Shown in pieces: positions 32,516-39,876 of a stretch of 39,876 bases of DNA. Under the pieces are notes generated by a model. It had not been told where the DNA came from, did not search any database, and worked only from the letters and a program-made list of their open reading frames with translations. Position 1 is the stretch's first letter; each line of letters opens with the position of its first letter. This stretch comes from Prochlorococcus sp. AG-418-G23 (GTDB lineage Bacteria; Cyanobacteriota; Cyanobacteriia; PCC-6307; Cyanobiaceae). The DNA lies in the NCBI GenBank assembly GCA_003214195.1, contig QCLY01000012.1, positions 1 to 39,876 on the forward strand. The letters run 5' to 3'. The position numbers and the translations under genes are program-made.

Positions 32516-35098
32516 TTAATCAACATTTATCTCTCCATTAATCAGATAAATATTAATCTCGTCTTTATTAAGGTAATGATTATTCAATATATTATTTGAA
32601 ATTTTTGTCTCAATTTGTTTTTGAATAATTCTTTTTAAAGGCCTTGCACCATAGGTATGATCGAAACTATTTTCGACAAGTTGGTTTATTGCTTCATCCG
32701 TAATTTTAAATTTTAAGTTTTTTTTGTTAAGTCTTTTTTCTAAATGTTGAAGCTGGATTTTTGCAATTTCTTTTATGTCATTTAGTTCTAAATTATTAAA
32801 AATAACTATTTCATCAAGTCGATTTAAAAACTCAGGCTTAAAAAATTTTTTAATTTCATTATCTACAACTTTTTTAATTTCATTTGCATCTTCTTTTCTA
32901 ACTGATAAATCATTTATTGATTGACTTCCTAAATTACTTGTGAGAACAATGATTGAATTTTTAAAATTGATTGTACGACCTTGACCATCAGTAATAATTC
33001 CATCATCAAGAACCTGTAAGAGAATATCTAAAATATCTTTGTGAGCTTTCTCTATTTCATCTAGGAGTATTAATGAATAAGGATTTTTGCGTACAGCTTC
33101 AGTTAGTTGACCGCCTGATTCGAAACCTACATATCCAGGAGGCGCACCTATAATTTTGCTCACTGAATGCTTTTCCATATACTCAGACATATCCAGTCTT
33201 GTAATTGAAGAATTTGAATCGAATATTATTTTAGCTGTTACTTTACTTAGCTCTGTTTTCCCAACACCAGTTGGACCTAAAAAGAGAAAACTGGCTAATG
33301 GCTTGCTTGGATCATTTAGACCAGTCCTTGATCTCTTAATGGACTCTGCAACCGCCCTAATTGCACTATCTTGACCAATAATTTTTTCTTTAAGGATTGA
33401 CTCGAGGCTCAAGAGTTTATCTTTTTCTGACTGGTTTAAGTTCTGTACTGGAATAGAGGTCCACTTTGAGACAACTTCTGCAATATCATCAGAAGTTACC
33501 TCTTGTCTTAAAAGACTTTTATCTCCATTTTTTTGAGAATTTACTAAGGAATCACTTTTTTCTTTCAATTTTTTTTGCAAAGAATTTAAAGTTCCAAATT
33601 CTAATTCTGCTGCTTTGTTGAGATCAAAACTCCTTTTAGATTGATCTATTTGCAATTGAACAGATTCAATTTCTTCTTTTATGGTGCTAATCTCATCAAT
33701 TTCACCTTTTTCTTTTTTCCATTGAGCGCCTAATTCTGCCTGTTTATCTTTAAGGGATATAAGTTCATTATTGATTTTTTTTAATCTTTCTATAGAAAAA
33801 TCATCCGTTTCTCTTTTTAAAGATAATTTTTCCATTTCAAACTGTAGAACTTTTCGATCAATTTCATCAATTTCTTCTGGTTTGGAAGTTATGACCATAT
33901 TTAATCTTGAGGCTGCTTCATCGATTAAATCTATTGCTTTGTCAGGAAGAAATCTATCGTTAATATATCTTTCGCTAAGGGTTGCAGCAGCAACTAAAGC
34001 ATTATCAGAAATTCTCACACTATGATGAACTTCGTATCTTTCTCTTAATCCTCTTAAAATTGATACAGTATCATCTATTGAAGGAGCATGAACTTTTATC
34101 TTTTGAAATCTTCGTTCTAAAGCAGGATCTTTTTCTATATTTTGTTTATGTTCATTAATAGTTGTAGCACCAATACATCTAAGTTCTCCCCTCGCAAGCA
34201 TTGGTTTTAATAGGTTGCTTGCATCTAAAGAACCTCCACTAGCACCTGCACCAACTACCGTATGAATTTCATCAATAAAAAGAATAATCTTACCGTCTGA
34301 TTCTTTCACTTTCTTTAGAATATTTTTTATTCTTTCTTCAAATTCTCCACGATATTTTGCTCCAGCTAAAAGTGAACCCATATCTAATGAAATTAGTTTC
34401 CTATCTTGTAGCGCAGAAGGTATATCGCCATTAATAATTCTTTGAGCTAACCCTTCTACAATGGCTGTTTTCCCAACCCCAGGTTCTCCAATAAGAACTG
34501 GATTATTTTTTGTTCTTCTACTCAATATTTGAATTGTTCTTCTAATCTCTTCATCCCTACCAATAACAGGGTCTAAAATCCCATCTCGTGCAGATTGAGT
34601 TAGATCAATACCATATTTTTCCAAAGACTCATCAGAACTATTAAGTTCATTTTTTACTGCCGGATCTGACTTCATTTTCTTTATAATTTCAAGAAATTCT
34701 GGAATAACTTTTTGATTTAAAATTTGAAATCCATATTTATCATCATAAGTGAAACCGTAAACTAAGTGTTCTGTTGATATCACTACATCATTCAAAGTAT
34801 TTTTAATATCATTCGCCTTCAAAAATATTTTGTGAAGAGTATCACCAATATATAAATTATCTTGTTTATTTTTCATTTTTGCCTTCGCATTTAATGAAGA
34901 GATTATTTCCCTCTCAAGATCTTTTATATTTACATTATTTTTTTTAAAAATCTTTTTTGTAATATTGTCATCTTTTATAAGAGCTAATAATAAATTATCA
35001 GAGTCTACATTTTGTTGATAATTTTTATAAGCAATTTCTTTGGCAAAAATAAAACAGTTCCAAGCAGAATTTGAGAATTCGCTTGGAACTGTTTTCAT
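32516..35098 (-). CDS. clpB: ClpB-type disaggregase (AAA+ chaperone)
   Basis: An ATP-driven chaperone that pulls proteins out of aggregates with DnaK. The 860-aa protein has a divergent N-domain (1-145), AAA-1 with Walker A GEPGVGKT at 204-211 and pore loop KYRGEF, Walker B IILFIDE, a long coiled middle domain (~400-525) that marks ClpB rather than ClpC/ClpA, and AAA-2 with GPTGVGKTE, pore loop GYVGFE and Walker [10 protein letters not shown]. There is no ClpP-binding tripeptide loop that I can see. The sequence is Lys/Asn/Ile-rich and diverged, suggesting the second (non-heat-shock) ClpB paralogue of cyanobacteria. Codons 2-16 form a perfect 15-bp inverted repeat. It lies 67 bases downstream of petE. 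Confidence 0.94.
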   Translation of the reverse strand: MKTVPSEFSNSAWNCFIFAKEIAYKNYQQNVDSDNLLLALIKDDNITKKIFKKNNVNIKDLEREIISSLNAKAKMKNKQDNLYIGDTLHKIFLKANDIKNTLNDVVISTEHLVYGFTYDDKYGFQILNQKVIPEFLEIIKKMKSDPAVKNELNSSDESLEKYGIDLTQSARDGILDPVIGRDEEIRRTIQILSRRTKNNPVLIGEPGVGKTAIVEGLAQRIINGDIPSALQDRKLISLDMGSLLAGAKYRGEFEERIKNILKKVKESDGKIILFIDEIHTVVGAGASGGSLDASNLLKPMLARGELRCIGATTINEHKQNIEKDPALERRFQKIKVHAPSIDDTVSILRGLRERYEVHHSVRISDNALVAAATLSERYINDRFLPDKAIDLIDEAASRLNMVITSKPEEIDEIDRKVLQFEMEKLSLKRETDDFSIERLKKINNELISLKDKQAELGAQWKKEKGEIDEISTIKEEIESVQLQIDQSKRSFDLNKAAELEFGTLNSLQKKLKEKSDSLVNSQKNGDKSLLRQEVTSDDIAEVVSKWTSIPVQNLNQSEKDKLLSLESILKEKIIGQDSAIRAVAESIKRSRTGLNDPSKPLASFLFLGPTGVGKTELSKVTAKIIFDSNSSITRLDMSEYMEKHSVSKIIGAPPGYVGFESGGQLTEAVRKNPYSLILLDEIEKAHKDILDILLQVLDDGIITDGQGRTINFKNSIIVLTSNLGSQSINDLSVRKEDANEIKKVVDNEIKKFFKPEFLNRLDEIVIFNNLELNDIKEIAKIQLQHLEKRLNKKNLKFKITDEAINQLVENSFDHTYGARPLKRIIQKQIETKISNNILNNHYLNKDEINIYLINGEINVD
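35045..35095 (-). terminator. Terminator-like 15-bp perfect hairpin inside the clpB start
   Basis: Read on the - strand, AAAACAGTTCCAAGC (35095-35081) and GCTTGGAACTGTTTT (35065-35051) are exact complements. The 15-base loop can pair further (GAATT with AATTC, one bulged T, loop CTCA). The 3' arm ends in TTTT and continues ATTTTT (35050-35045). This is the full form of an intrinsic terminator, yet the bases are codons 2-16 of clpB. It could end petE transcripts or gate clpB expression. Confidence 0.75.
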
Positions 35099-35100
35099 TA

Positions 35101-35125
35101 ATCAAAATTAGGGTATGCCCGTAAT
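35101..35125 (-). terminator. Candidate terminator between petE and clpB
   Basis: On the - strand ATTA-C-GGG (35125-35118), loop CATA, CCC-TAAT (35113-35107): a 7-bp stem with one bulged C, followed by TTTT (35107-35104) and GAT. It lies 41 bases after the petE stop and just before the clpB ATG. A TTGACT (35139-35134) and TAATAT (35133-35128) just upstream could instead be promoter elements of clpB. Confidence 0.5.
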
Positions 35126-35165
35126 GAATATTAAGTCAAAAAGGGTGTTTAACTATTGAGAAGAT

Positions 35166-35516
35166 TTATTCAACAATAACTTTACCTACCATCCCAGCGC
35201 CTCTATGTGGCTCGCAATAGTAATCGTAAGTTCCAGCAGTATCAAATGTTTCTTCCCAAGACTCTCCTGGAGCAAAAGCTAGGTCCGCATGACTTAATTC
35301 CTCATGCCCATCAAAAACAGCATTGTGAGGGGCAAGTTTATTATTGACGAATTTAACTGTATCACCAGCGCTAATGGTTACTGTACTTGGTTCAAATGCA
35401 AGCATTCCGGCATCTGTTCCAAGTTTTACTTCAACAGTCTTAGCTGAAACTGATGAAATACCTAGACCCAGAGTTAAAACTATTGCGAATAACCCTGCAA
35501 AGATTGAACGTAACAT
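35166..35516 (-). CDS. petE: Plastocyanin precursor
   Basis: A soluble copper protein carrying electrons from cytochrome b6f to photosystem I in the thylakoid lumen. The 116-aa precursor has a signal peptide with a hydrophobic core (~7-20) and likely cleavage after VSA (25). The copper ligands are all present: His64 (APHNAVF), Cys101 and His104 (YYCEPH) and Met109 (GAGMVGK). It is a single gene upstream of clpB on the same strand; terminator-like hairpins lie at 35101-35125 and inside the clpB start. A -10-like TATAGA lies in the 59-base gap upstream. High expression is expected. Confidence 0.98.
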   Translation of the reverse strand: MLRSIFAGLFAIVLTLGLGISSVSAKTVEVKLGTDAGMLAFEPSTVTISAGDTVKFVNNKLAPHNAVFDGHEELSHADLAFAPGESWEETFDTAGTYDYYCEPHRGAGMVGKVIVE

Positions 35517-35575
35517 AATAAAAATTTGCTTATCTATACATATTACAAGGCTTTGGTAACCTAACTGCGAGAATT

Positions 35576-36559
35576 TTAATTGTTATTACAGCTTGGTAAT
35601 TTTGATAGTCTTAAAATATCATTCAGTGACTTGGCATGACTTTTAAGTTTAAAAGTCTCAGGATTAGTGATGGGGACATGATTAAAGTCATATTTTTTGA
35701 TACTGAAGCTATCCCAAGGAGTAGTTTGGATGGGGAGAATTCTTAATAATATTTTTAGAATTTTTTTTGTAAGCGGTATCGCAAAAAATCTTCTCATATT
35801 ATGTTTCTTTAAAAGTGTAATTATGGCATCATCAATTGAAATGAATTTTTGACCTAGCACAAATTTTCTAAAGCCTTTGTATTGCTCTTCTTTATGATTT
35901 TTAATTAGAAACCCGCAAATCTGGGCGATATCATTTGCATGTATAAAGTGAAATTTAGAATCGAGTTTTAAAAATCTTGCTAACCAAAGCCATTTCCCAA
36001 TTTCTTTCAATCCACTAGTTAAATAACTCACAGGATATTTACTTTTTTTTCCAAGATTCCCTCCAAAAACCAAGGTAGGGAAAACAGCGAATGTTTTTTC
36101 TGCAAATGAGCTTTCTCTAAGTCTCTGGAAACATTCATATTTTGTTTGAATGTACTCTGTTCCATAAATCAATGATTCCCTCATTAATTCTGTTTGGGTA
36201 TCAAGAATGCTAGCTGTTGAAAAATAAATAATCTTTTCTAACTTTTCAATATCAAGCATTTCTAGTAATTCTTCAAAAGCTTTAATATTTACTTCATAGG
36301 CTCTTTTGGGATCTCCCCAAGCTGTAGCAGTATGTATTAGGTAATTAATTTGACTAATTTCCTTTTTATACCTATTTGATTCCCTGATATCGCACACCAT
36401 TAACTTGACTTTTTTATTTTCTTGAACAGAAATTGGTAACTTACTTTTGTCTCTGACCATGAGATAAAGCCTGAATTTTGTGTTTTTCAAAAACCAATCA
36501 ACTAAATATTGGCCAACACATCCATTAGCGCCTGTTATTAATAAGTTTTTATATCCCAA
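35576..36559 (-). CDS. NAD(P)-dependent epimerase/dehydratase (extended SDR)
   Basis: A 327-aa Rossmann-fold protein. The nucleotide-binding motif [14 protein letters not shown] (TGxxGxxG) is at 7-20, the VCDIRES acidic segment at ~57, the [11 protein letters not shown] strand at ~73 and a Tyr-x-x-x-Lys site in [10 protein letters not shown] (~135). The substrate region is not diagnostic; sugar nucleotides, steroid-like or reductive tetrapyrrole substrates are all possible. It starts 8 bases after the hemE stop (TTG at 36559), so it is probably in one transcript with hemE, and a pigment-related role is a guess from that. No transmembrane segment is evident. Confidence 0.88.
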   Translation of the reverse strand: MGYKNLLITGANGCVGQYLVDWFLKNTKFRLYLMVRDKSKLPISVQENKKVKLMVCDIRESNRYKKEISQINYLIHTATAWGDPKRAYEVNIKAFEELLEMLDIEKLEKIIYFSTASILDTQTELMRESLIYGTEYIQTKYECFQRLRESSFAEKTFAVFPTLVFGGNLGKKSKYPVSYLTSGLKEIGKWLWLARFLKLDSKFHFIHANDIAQICGFLIKNHKEEQYKGFRKFVLGQKFISIDDAIITLLKKHNMRRFFAIPLTKKILKILLRILPIQTTPWDSFSIKKYDFNHVPITNPETFKLKSHAKSLNDILRLSKLPSCNNN

Positions 36560-36567
36560 GACTTTGA

Positions 36568-37608
36568 TTAGTAAGTGAGTTTTTTTCCATGTTCAAAAAA
36601 TGTTTTAGCATTTTCTTCTGGAGTCCCTGGTAAAATCCCATGACCCAAGTTAAGAATATATTTCCTGTCTTTAATTTTATTGAAAGTATTATCTATCCTT
36701 TCTTTTATTGATTCTTCGTTTCCGAATAAAATGCCAGGGTCAACATTACCTTGAATTCCAATCCCCCTGGGGATTCTTTTACAAGCCTCTTCAATATCTA
36801 CTGTCCAGTCTAATGAGATTATATCTACTCCAGTTTTTGCCATTCTTTCCAGTACTCCAGCACTTCCTGAAATGTAAAGAATTATCGGTGTTTCAGGGTA
36901 TTCCGACTTTACAATTTCAATAACTTTTTTCTGATACGGCCCAGCAAAGATATCGTAATCTTGTGGGCTTAGTTGGCCGGCCCATGAATCAAAAATTTGT
37001 ACTACTTGCGCTCCAGATTTTATTTGATATTTAAGATATTCTCCAATAGATTTTGCAAAATGATCAAGAAGTTTATGAAGTAAATCTGGTTCATTAAAAG
37101 CCATTGATTTTATTAAAGAATAATTTTTACTGCTTTTACCTTCAACTACATATGCAGCAAGCGTCCAAGGTGCGCCAACAAAACCTAAAACTGTTGCCTC
37201 ATTATTCACATCTTTTTTAAGTGAAGTAAGAACTTGCCCAACAAATCTTAAACTCTCAGTTGGATTTAATTCTTTTAAATTTTCTACCTGGTTAAGAGTT
37301 CTTATTGGGTCCTCAATAATTGGACCTTTACTTTCTATTATTTCAAAATTTATACCCATCCCTGGAAGAGGTGTGAGAATATCTGAAAAAAGGATCACAC
37401 CATCCGGTTTGAAGGCATGAAAAGGCTGCATTGAAATCTCATATGATAGTTCTGGATTTTCAGACCTCTCTCTAAAGCTTGGGTAACGCTCCCTTAAATC
37501 TCTATAGATTTTCATATATCTTCCTGCTTGCCTCATCATCCATACTGGAGGCCTATTTACTTTTTTACCTAAAGCGGCAGAAAGTAGTAGTGGTAAATCT
37601 TGACCCAT
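36568..37608 (-). CDS. hemE: Uroporphyrinogen III decarboxylase
   Basis: Decarboxylates the four acetate chains of uroporphyrinogen III to give coproporphyrinogen III, feeding both haem and chlorophyll. The 346-aa TIM barrel has the signature [14 protein letters not shown] (~19-32) with the substrate-binding arginines, the catalytic Asp in [26 protein letters not shown], and the C-terminal [15 protein letters not shown]. It is followed by the SDR gene on the same strand. The 115-base gap upstream, after glgB, contains a doubled TTATATGAA motif (37681-37689 and 37693-37701). Confidence 0.98.
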   Translation of the reverse strand: MGQDLPLLLSAALGKKVNRPPVWMMRQAGRYMKIYRDLRERYPSFRERSENPELSYEISMQPFHAFKPDGVILFSDILTPLPGMGINFEIIESKGPIIEDPIRTLNQVENLKELNPTESLRFVGQVLTSLKKDVNNEATVLGFVGAPWTLAAYVVEGKSSKNYSLIKSMAFNEPDLLHKLLDHFAKSIGEYLKYQIKSGAQVVQIFDSWAGQLSPQDYDIFAGPYQKKVIEIVKSEYPETPIILYISGSAGVLERMAKTGVDIISLDWTVDIEEACKRIPRGIGIQGNVDPGILFGNEESIKERIDNTFNKIKDRKYILNLGHGILPGTPEENAKTFFEHGKKLTY

Positions 37609-37680
37609 TTTTCAATTCGATATTCTTAAAAAATTAAAATCCAACTTAAAAATCTTACAATGTAAAGCAGAGCAAAAACG

Positions 37681-37701
37681 TTATATGAACATTTATATGA
37701 A
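37681..37701 (-). repeat. Tandem 9-mer repeat upstream of hemE
   Basis: TTATATGAA at 37681-37689 and again at 37693-37701, a 12-base period, about 73-93 bases before the hemE ATG. The same 9-mer stands about 100 bases before chlN at 5286-5294. In A/T-rich DNA single copies are unremarkable; the pairing is the unusual part. Confidence 0.5.
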
Positions 37702-37723
37702 GCACTAAGTTAAATGAGCCTTC

Positions 37724-39876
37724 TTATTTTTTTGATTGATGTTTAAAGATACTCACGCTTAATGGGGGCAAAGCAAGTTCTAGAGCATTTTGATAATCAT
37801 GAATATTGTAATTTATAGTTTCTTTACCTCCCATATTTCCTTTGTTACTACCCCCGTATCTAGAGCCATCTGAATTAAATATTTCTTTATAGAATCCTTC
37901 CACAGGGACACCTACTTTGTATGACCCATGAGTATTGGGTGTAAAGTTAGCAACGACAACAAGCCACTCATTGGTATCATTTTCTCTTCTCATGAAACTT
38001 ATAACTGAATTAGATTTGTCATTACAATCAATCCATTGGAATCCATAAGGGTCGAAGTCATTTTTCCATAATGCAGGTTCATTTTTGTAAAGAGCGTTTA
38101 GGTCATCAATCAAGTTTCTGATACCTTTATGAGGCTCAAATTCTAGTAACTCCCATTGCAGATCATCCCAAACATTCCATTCTTGTCTTTGCCCAAATTC
38201 CATCCCCATAAATATCGTTTTTTTACCAGGGTGGGTCCACATATAAGTTAGTAATGCTCGAGTATTTGCATATTTCTTCCAGTCATCGCCAGGCATTTTA
38301 TGCAAAAGATGACTTTTCCCATGGACAACCTCATCATGACTAAGTGCAAGCATAAAGTTCTCTGTATAGTTATATGTAATTGAGAAAGTTACACTATTTT
38401 GATGGAATTGCCTAAACCAAGGATCTATTTCAAAATAATCCAGCATATCGTGCATCCATCCCATATTCCATTTCAAGTTAAATCCTAACCCTCCCATGTC
38501 AGTTGGTTTGGTTACCATTGGCCAAGTTGTTGATTCTTCAGCGATAGAAAGTGCACCTGGGAAATGTTGGAAGAGTACATGATTAGCCTGTTGAAGAAAT
38601 TTAACAGCTTCTATATTTTCATTCCCACCATTTTCATTGGGTATCCACTCTCCATCTGGACGTAGATAATCTCTGTAAAGCATTGAAGCTACAGCATCTA
38701 CTCTTATGCCATCAATATGAAACTCTTCAAACCAATAAACGAGGTTGGCTACTAAGAAATTTCTTACTTCGTTTCTGCTGTAATTAAATATTAGGGTTCC
38801 CCATTCTTTGTGTTCTCCTATGCGTGAATCTCCATGTTCATAAAGATGACAACCATCAAAAAATGCTAAACCATGCTTATCTTTTGGAAAATGACCAGGC
38901 ACCCAATCAAGAATTACGCCTATGCCCTCTTCATGACATTTATTTACAAACTCTCTAAATTCATTTGGGGTGCCAAATCTACTTGTTGGTGCATACCAGC
39001 CTGTAACTTGGTATCCCCATGAACCATCGAAAGGATGTTCAGATATTGGCATTAGTTCAATATGAGTGAATCCTCTCTCTTTTACGTAAGGGATGAGTTT
39101 CTCGGTTAGTTCTGGATAAGTTAATAATCTTGTTCCGGGTTTTAAATCGGCTGCAGGCACTGGCTCTCTTGGATCACCATTGTCCTCCAGATATTTATTA
39201 TCTGTTGATTCATGGAGCCAACTTCCTAAATGCATTTCATAAACTGAAATCGGATTGTTTATTTGACTAGAAGAATCTCTATTAGAAATCCAAGAACTAT
39301 CATTCCAATTAAAGTTTTTCAATTTTGAAACTATTGAACCATTTTGAGGCCTGATTTCATGAAGGAATCCATATGGATCAGCTTTTTCATAAATATGACC
39401 TTGTTGTGTTCTTATTTCATATTTGTACTTGTCTCCTTCTTTCATTATTGGCATGAATAGTTCCCAAATGCCCCCTAATCTTTTTTGCATTGGATGATGT
39501 CTCCCATCCCAAGAATTTATATCTCCAATTATCGAGATTGATTTTGCATTTGGAGCCCAAATACAAAACATGACACCTTTTTGATTCTTATCTTCAATAA
39601 TATGGGCTCCCATTTTTTCCCAGATATGGTGATGATTACCTTCTGCAAAAAGATGCCTATCAACTTCTCCCATCCACTCTTCTCTATAAGACCAAGGGTC
39701 ATGTTGTGTATGAGTAATACCCCCTCTTGAAATATTTATTTCGTAATTAAAATTGGGATTTTCAGGCAGGATTGCTTCAAAAAGCCATTTGTGATTAATG
39801 TTTTCAGCTTTATAGGTTTTATTTTTAAAATTTATTTTAACTTCGTCCGCTTCAGGCATCCATACCCTTATTATCC
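37724..39876 (-). CDS. glgB: 1,4-alpha-glucan branching enzyme (N-terminus outside the window)
   Basis: Makes the alpha-1,6 branches of glycogen. The frame stays open to the right edge: upstream of the first visible Met (39859) it continues in frame as IIRVW, so the ATG is internal and the gene is cut by the window. About 716 residues are visible; full-length cyanobacterial GlgB is usually ~750-770 aa. Parts in order are an N-terminal carbohydrate-binding region, a second CBM48-type domain ([20 protein letters not shown]), and the GH13 barrel with [17 protein letters not shown], the nucleophile Asp in [12 protein letters not shown], the acid/base Glu in [10 protein letters not shown] and the third acidic residue in [10 protein letters not shown]. 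The C-terminal beta domain is complete. Confidence 0.97.
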   Translation of the reverse strand, partial: IIRVWMPEADEVKINFKNKTYKAENINHKWLFEAILPENPNFNYEINISRGGITHTQHDPWSYREEWMGEVDRHLFAEGNHHHIWEKMGAHIIEDKNQKGVMFCIWAPNAKSISIIGDINSWDGRHHPMQKRLGGIWELFMPIMKEGDKYKYEIRTQQGHIYEKADPYGFLHEIRPQNGSIVSKLKNFNWNDSSWISNRDSSSQINNPISVYEMHLGSWLHESTDNKYLEDNGDPREPVPAADLKPGTRLLTYPELTEKLIPYVKERGFTHIELMPISEHPFDGSWGYQVTGWYAPTSRFGTPNEFREFVNKCHEEGIGVILDWVPGHFPKDKHGLAFFDGCHLYEHGDSRIGEHKEWGTLIFNYSRNEVRNFLVANLVYWFEEFHIDGIRVDAVASMLYRDYLRPDGEWIPNENGGNENIEAVKFLQQANHVLFQHFPGALSIAEESTTWPMVTKPTDMGGLGFNLKWNMGWMHDMLDYFEIDPWFRQFHQNSVTFSITYNYTENFMLALSHDEVVHGKSHLLHKMPGDDWKKYANTRALLTYMWTHPGKKTIFMGMEFGQRQEWNVWDDLQWELLEFEPHKGIRNLIDDLNALYKNEPALWKNDFDPYGFQWIDCNDKSNSVISFMRRENDTNEWLVVVANFTPNTHGSYKVGVPVEGFYKEIFNSDGSRYGGSNKGNMGGKETINYNIHDYQNALELALPPLSVSIFKHQSKK

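Overview
The window is a piece of a cyanobacterial chromosome, almost certainly Prochlorococcus marinus of a high-light-adapted clade. The evidence is the strongly A+T-rich, tightly packed gene set, an alpha-carboxysome locus with form IA RuBisCO, csoS1D and a HAM1-type pyrophosphatase inside the locus, both protochlorophyllide reductases side by side, and cyanobacterial markers (ndhL, petE, a cyAbrB regulator, a group 2 sigma factor, two-domain hisIE). I see no phage, insertion sequence, CRISPR array or obvious genomic island; the window looks like core genome. The genus is inferred from gene content and protein similarity recalled from memory, not from a search.

Layout. 1-5186: the tail of an unknown gene, then light-dependent protochlorophyllide reductase (por, +) facing the dark-operative enzyme (chlN-chlB and chlL, -). 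5345-14705: the carboxysome region. A small unknown gene (-) is divergent from csoS1D (+); rdgB/HAM1 (-) lies between csoS1D and csoS1; then csoS1-rbcL-rbcS-csoS2-csoSCA-csoS4A-csoS4B run on the + strand, followed by a PCD-like acRAF gene and a small conserved unknown gene (-). 14791-25592: metabolic and housekeeping genes (ridA, gloB, hisG, an ABC exporter, a GNAT acetyltransferase, a two-gene glycosyltransferase-like pair, dnaA, a GST-like protein, glutathione reductase, a cation/Ca2+ antiporter). 25711-31104: pyrC, tRNA-Leu(UAA), ndhL with its DUF3007 partner, trpA, cyAbrB, a YCII protein, a small HTH protein with a DUF1232 protein, and a group 2 sigma factor. 31274-39876: hisIE, a PTPS/QueD-like protein, clpB, plastocyanin petE, an SDR, hemE, and glgB running off the right edge.

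How it works together. The left part supplies chlorophyllide and builds the CO2-fixing carboxysome. The intergenic DNA of the carboxysome operon carries what looks like stoichiometry control: a hairpin between csoS1 and rbcL, a 9-bp hairpin between rbcL and rbcS, and a textbook intrinsic terminator (12-bp perfect stem plus T tract) between rbcS and csoS2. The abundant products (shell hexamer, RuBisCO) lie before the terminator and the scarcer scaffold, carbonic anhydrase and vertex proteins after it. The csoS1 leader region also holds clustered ATAAGT/ACTTAT half-sites in a LysR-like dyad and a duplicated 14-mer.

The most unusual signal is in the clpB start: codons 2-16 form a perfect 15-bp inverted repeat with terminator-like A and T tracts, so the same bases encode conserved-looking ClpB N-terminal residues and a terminator-type hairpin just downstream of plastocyanin. 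Other notable structures are an 11-bp tandem repeat upstream of the sigma factor, palindromes lying across the stop codons of convergent genes, and a CsoS2 whose third middle repeat has lost both cysteines.
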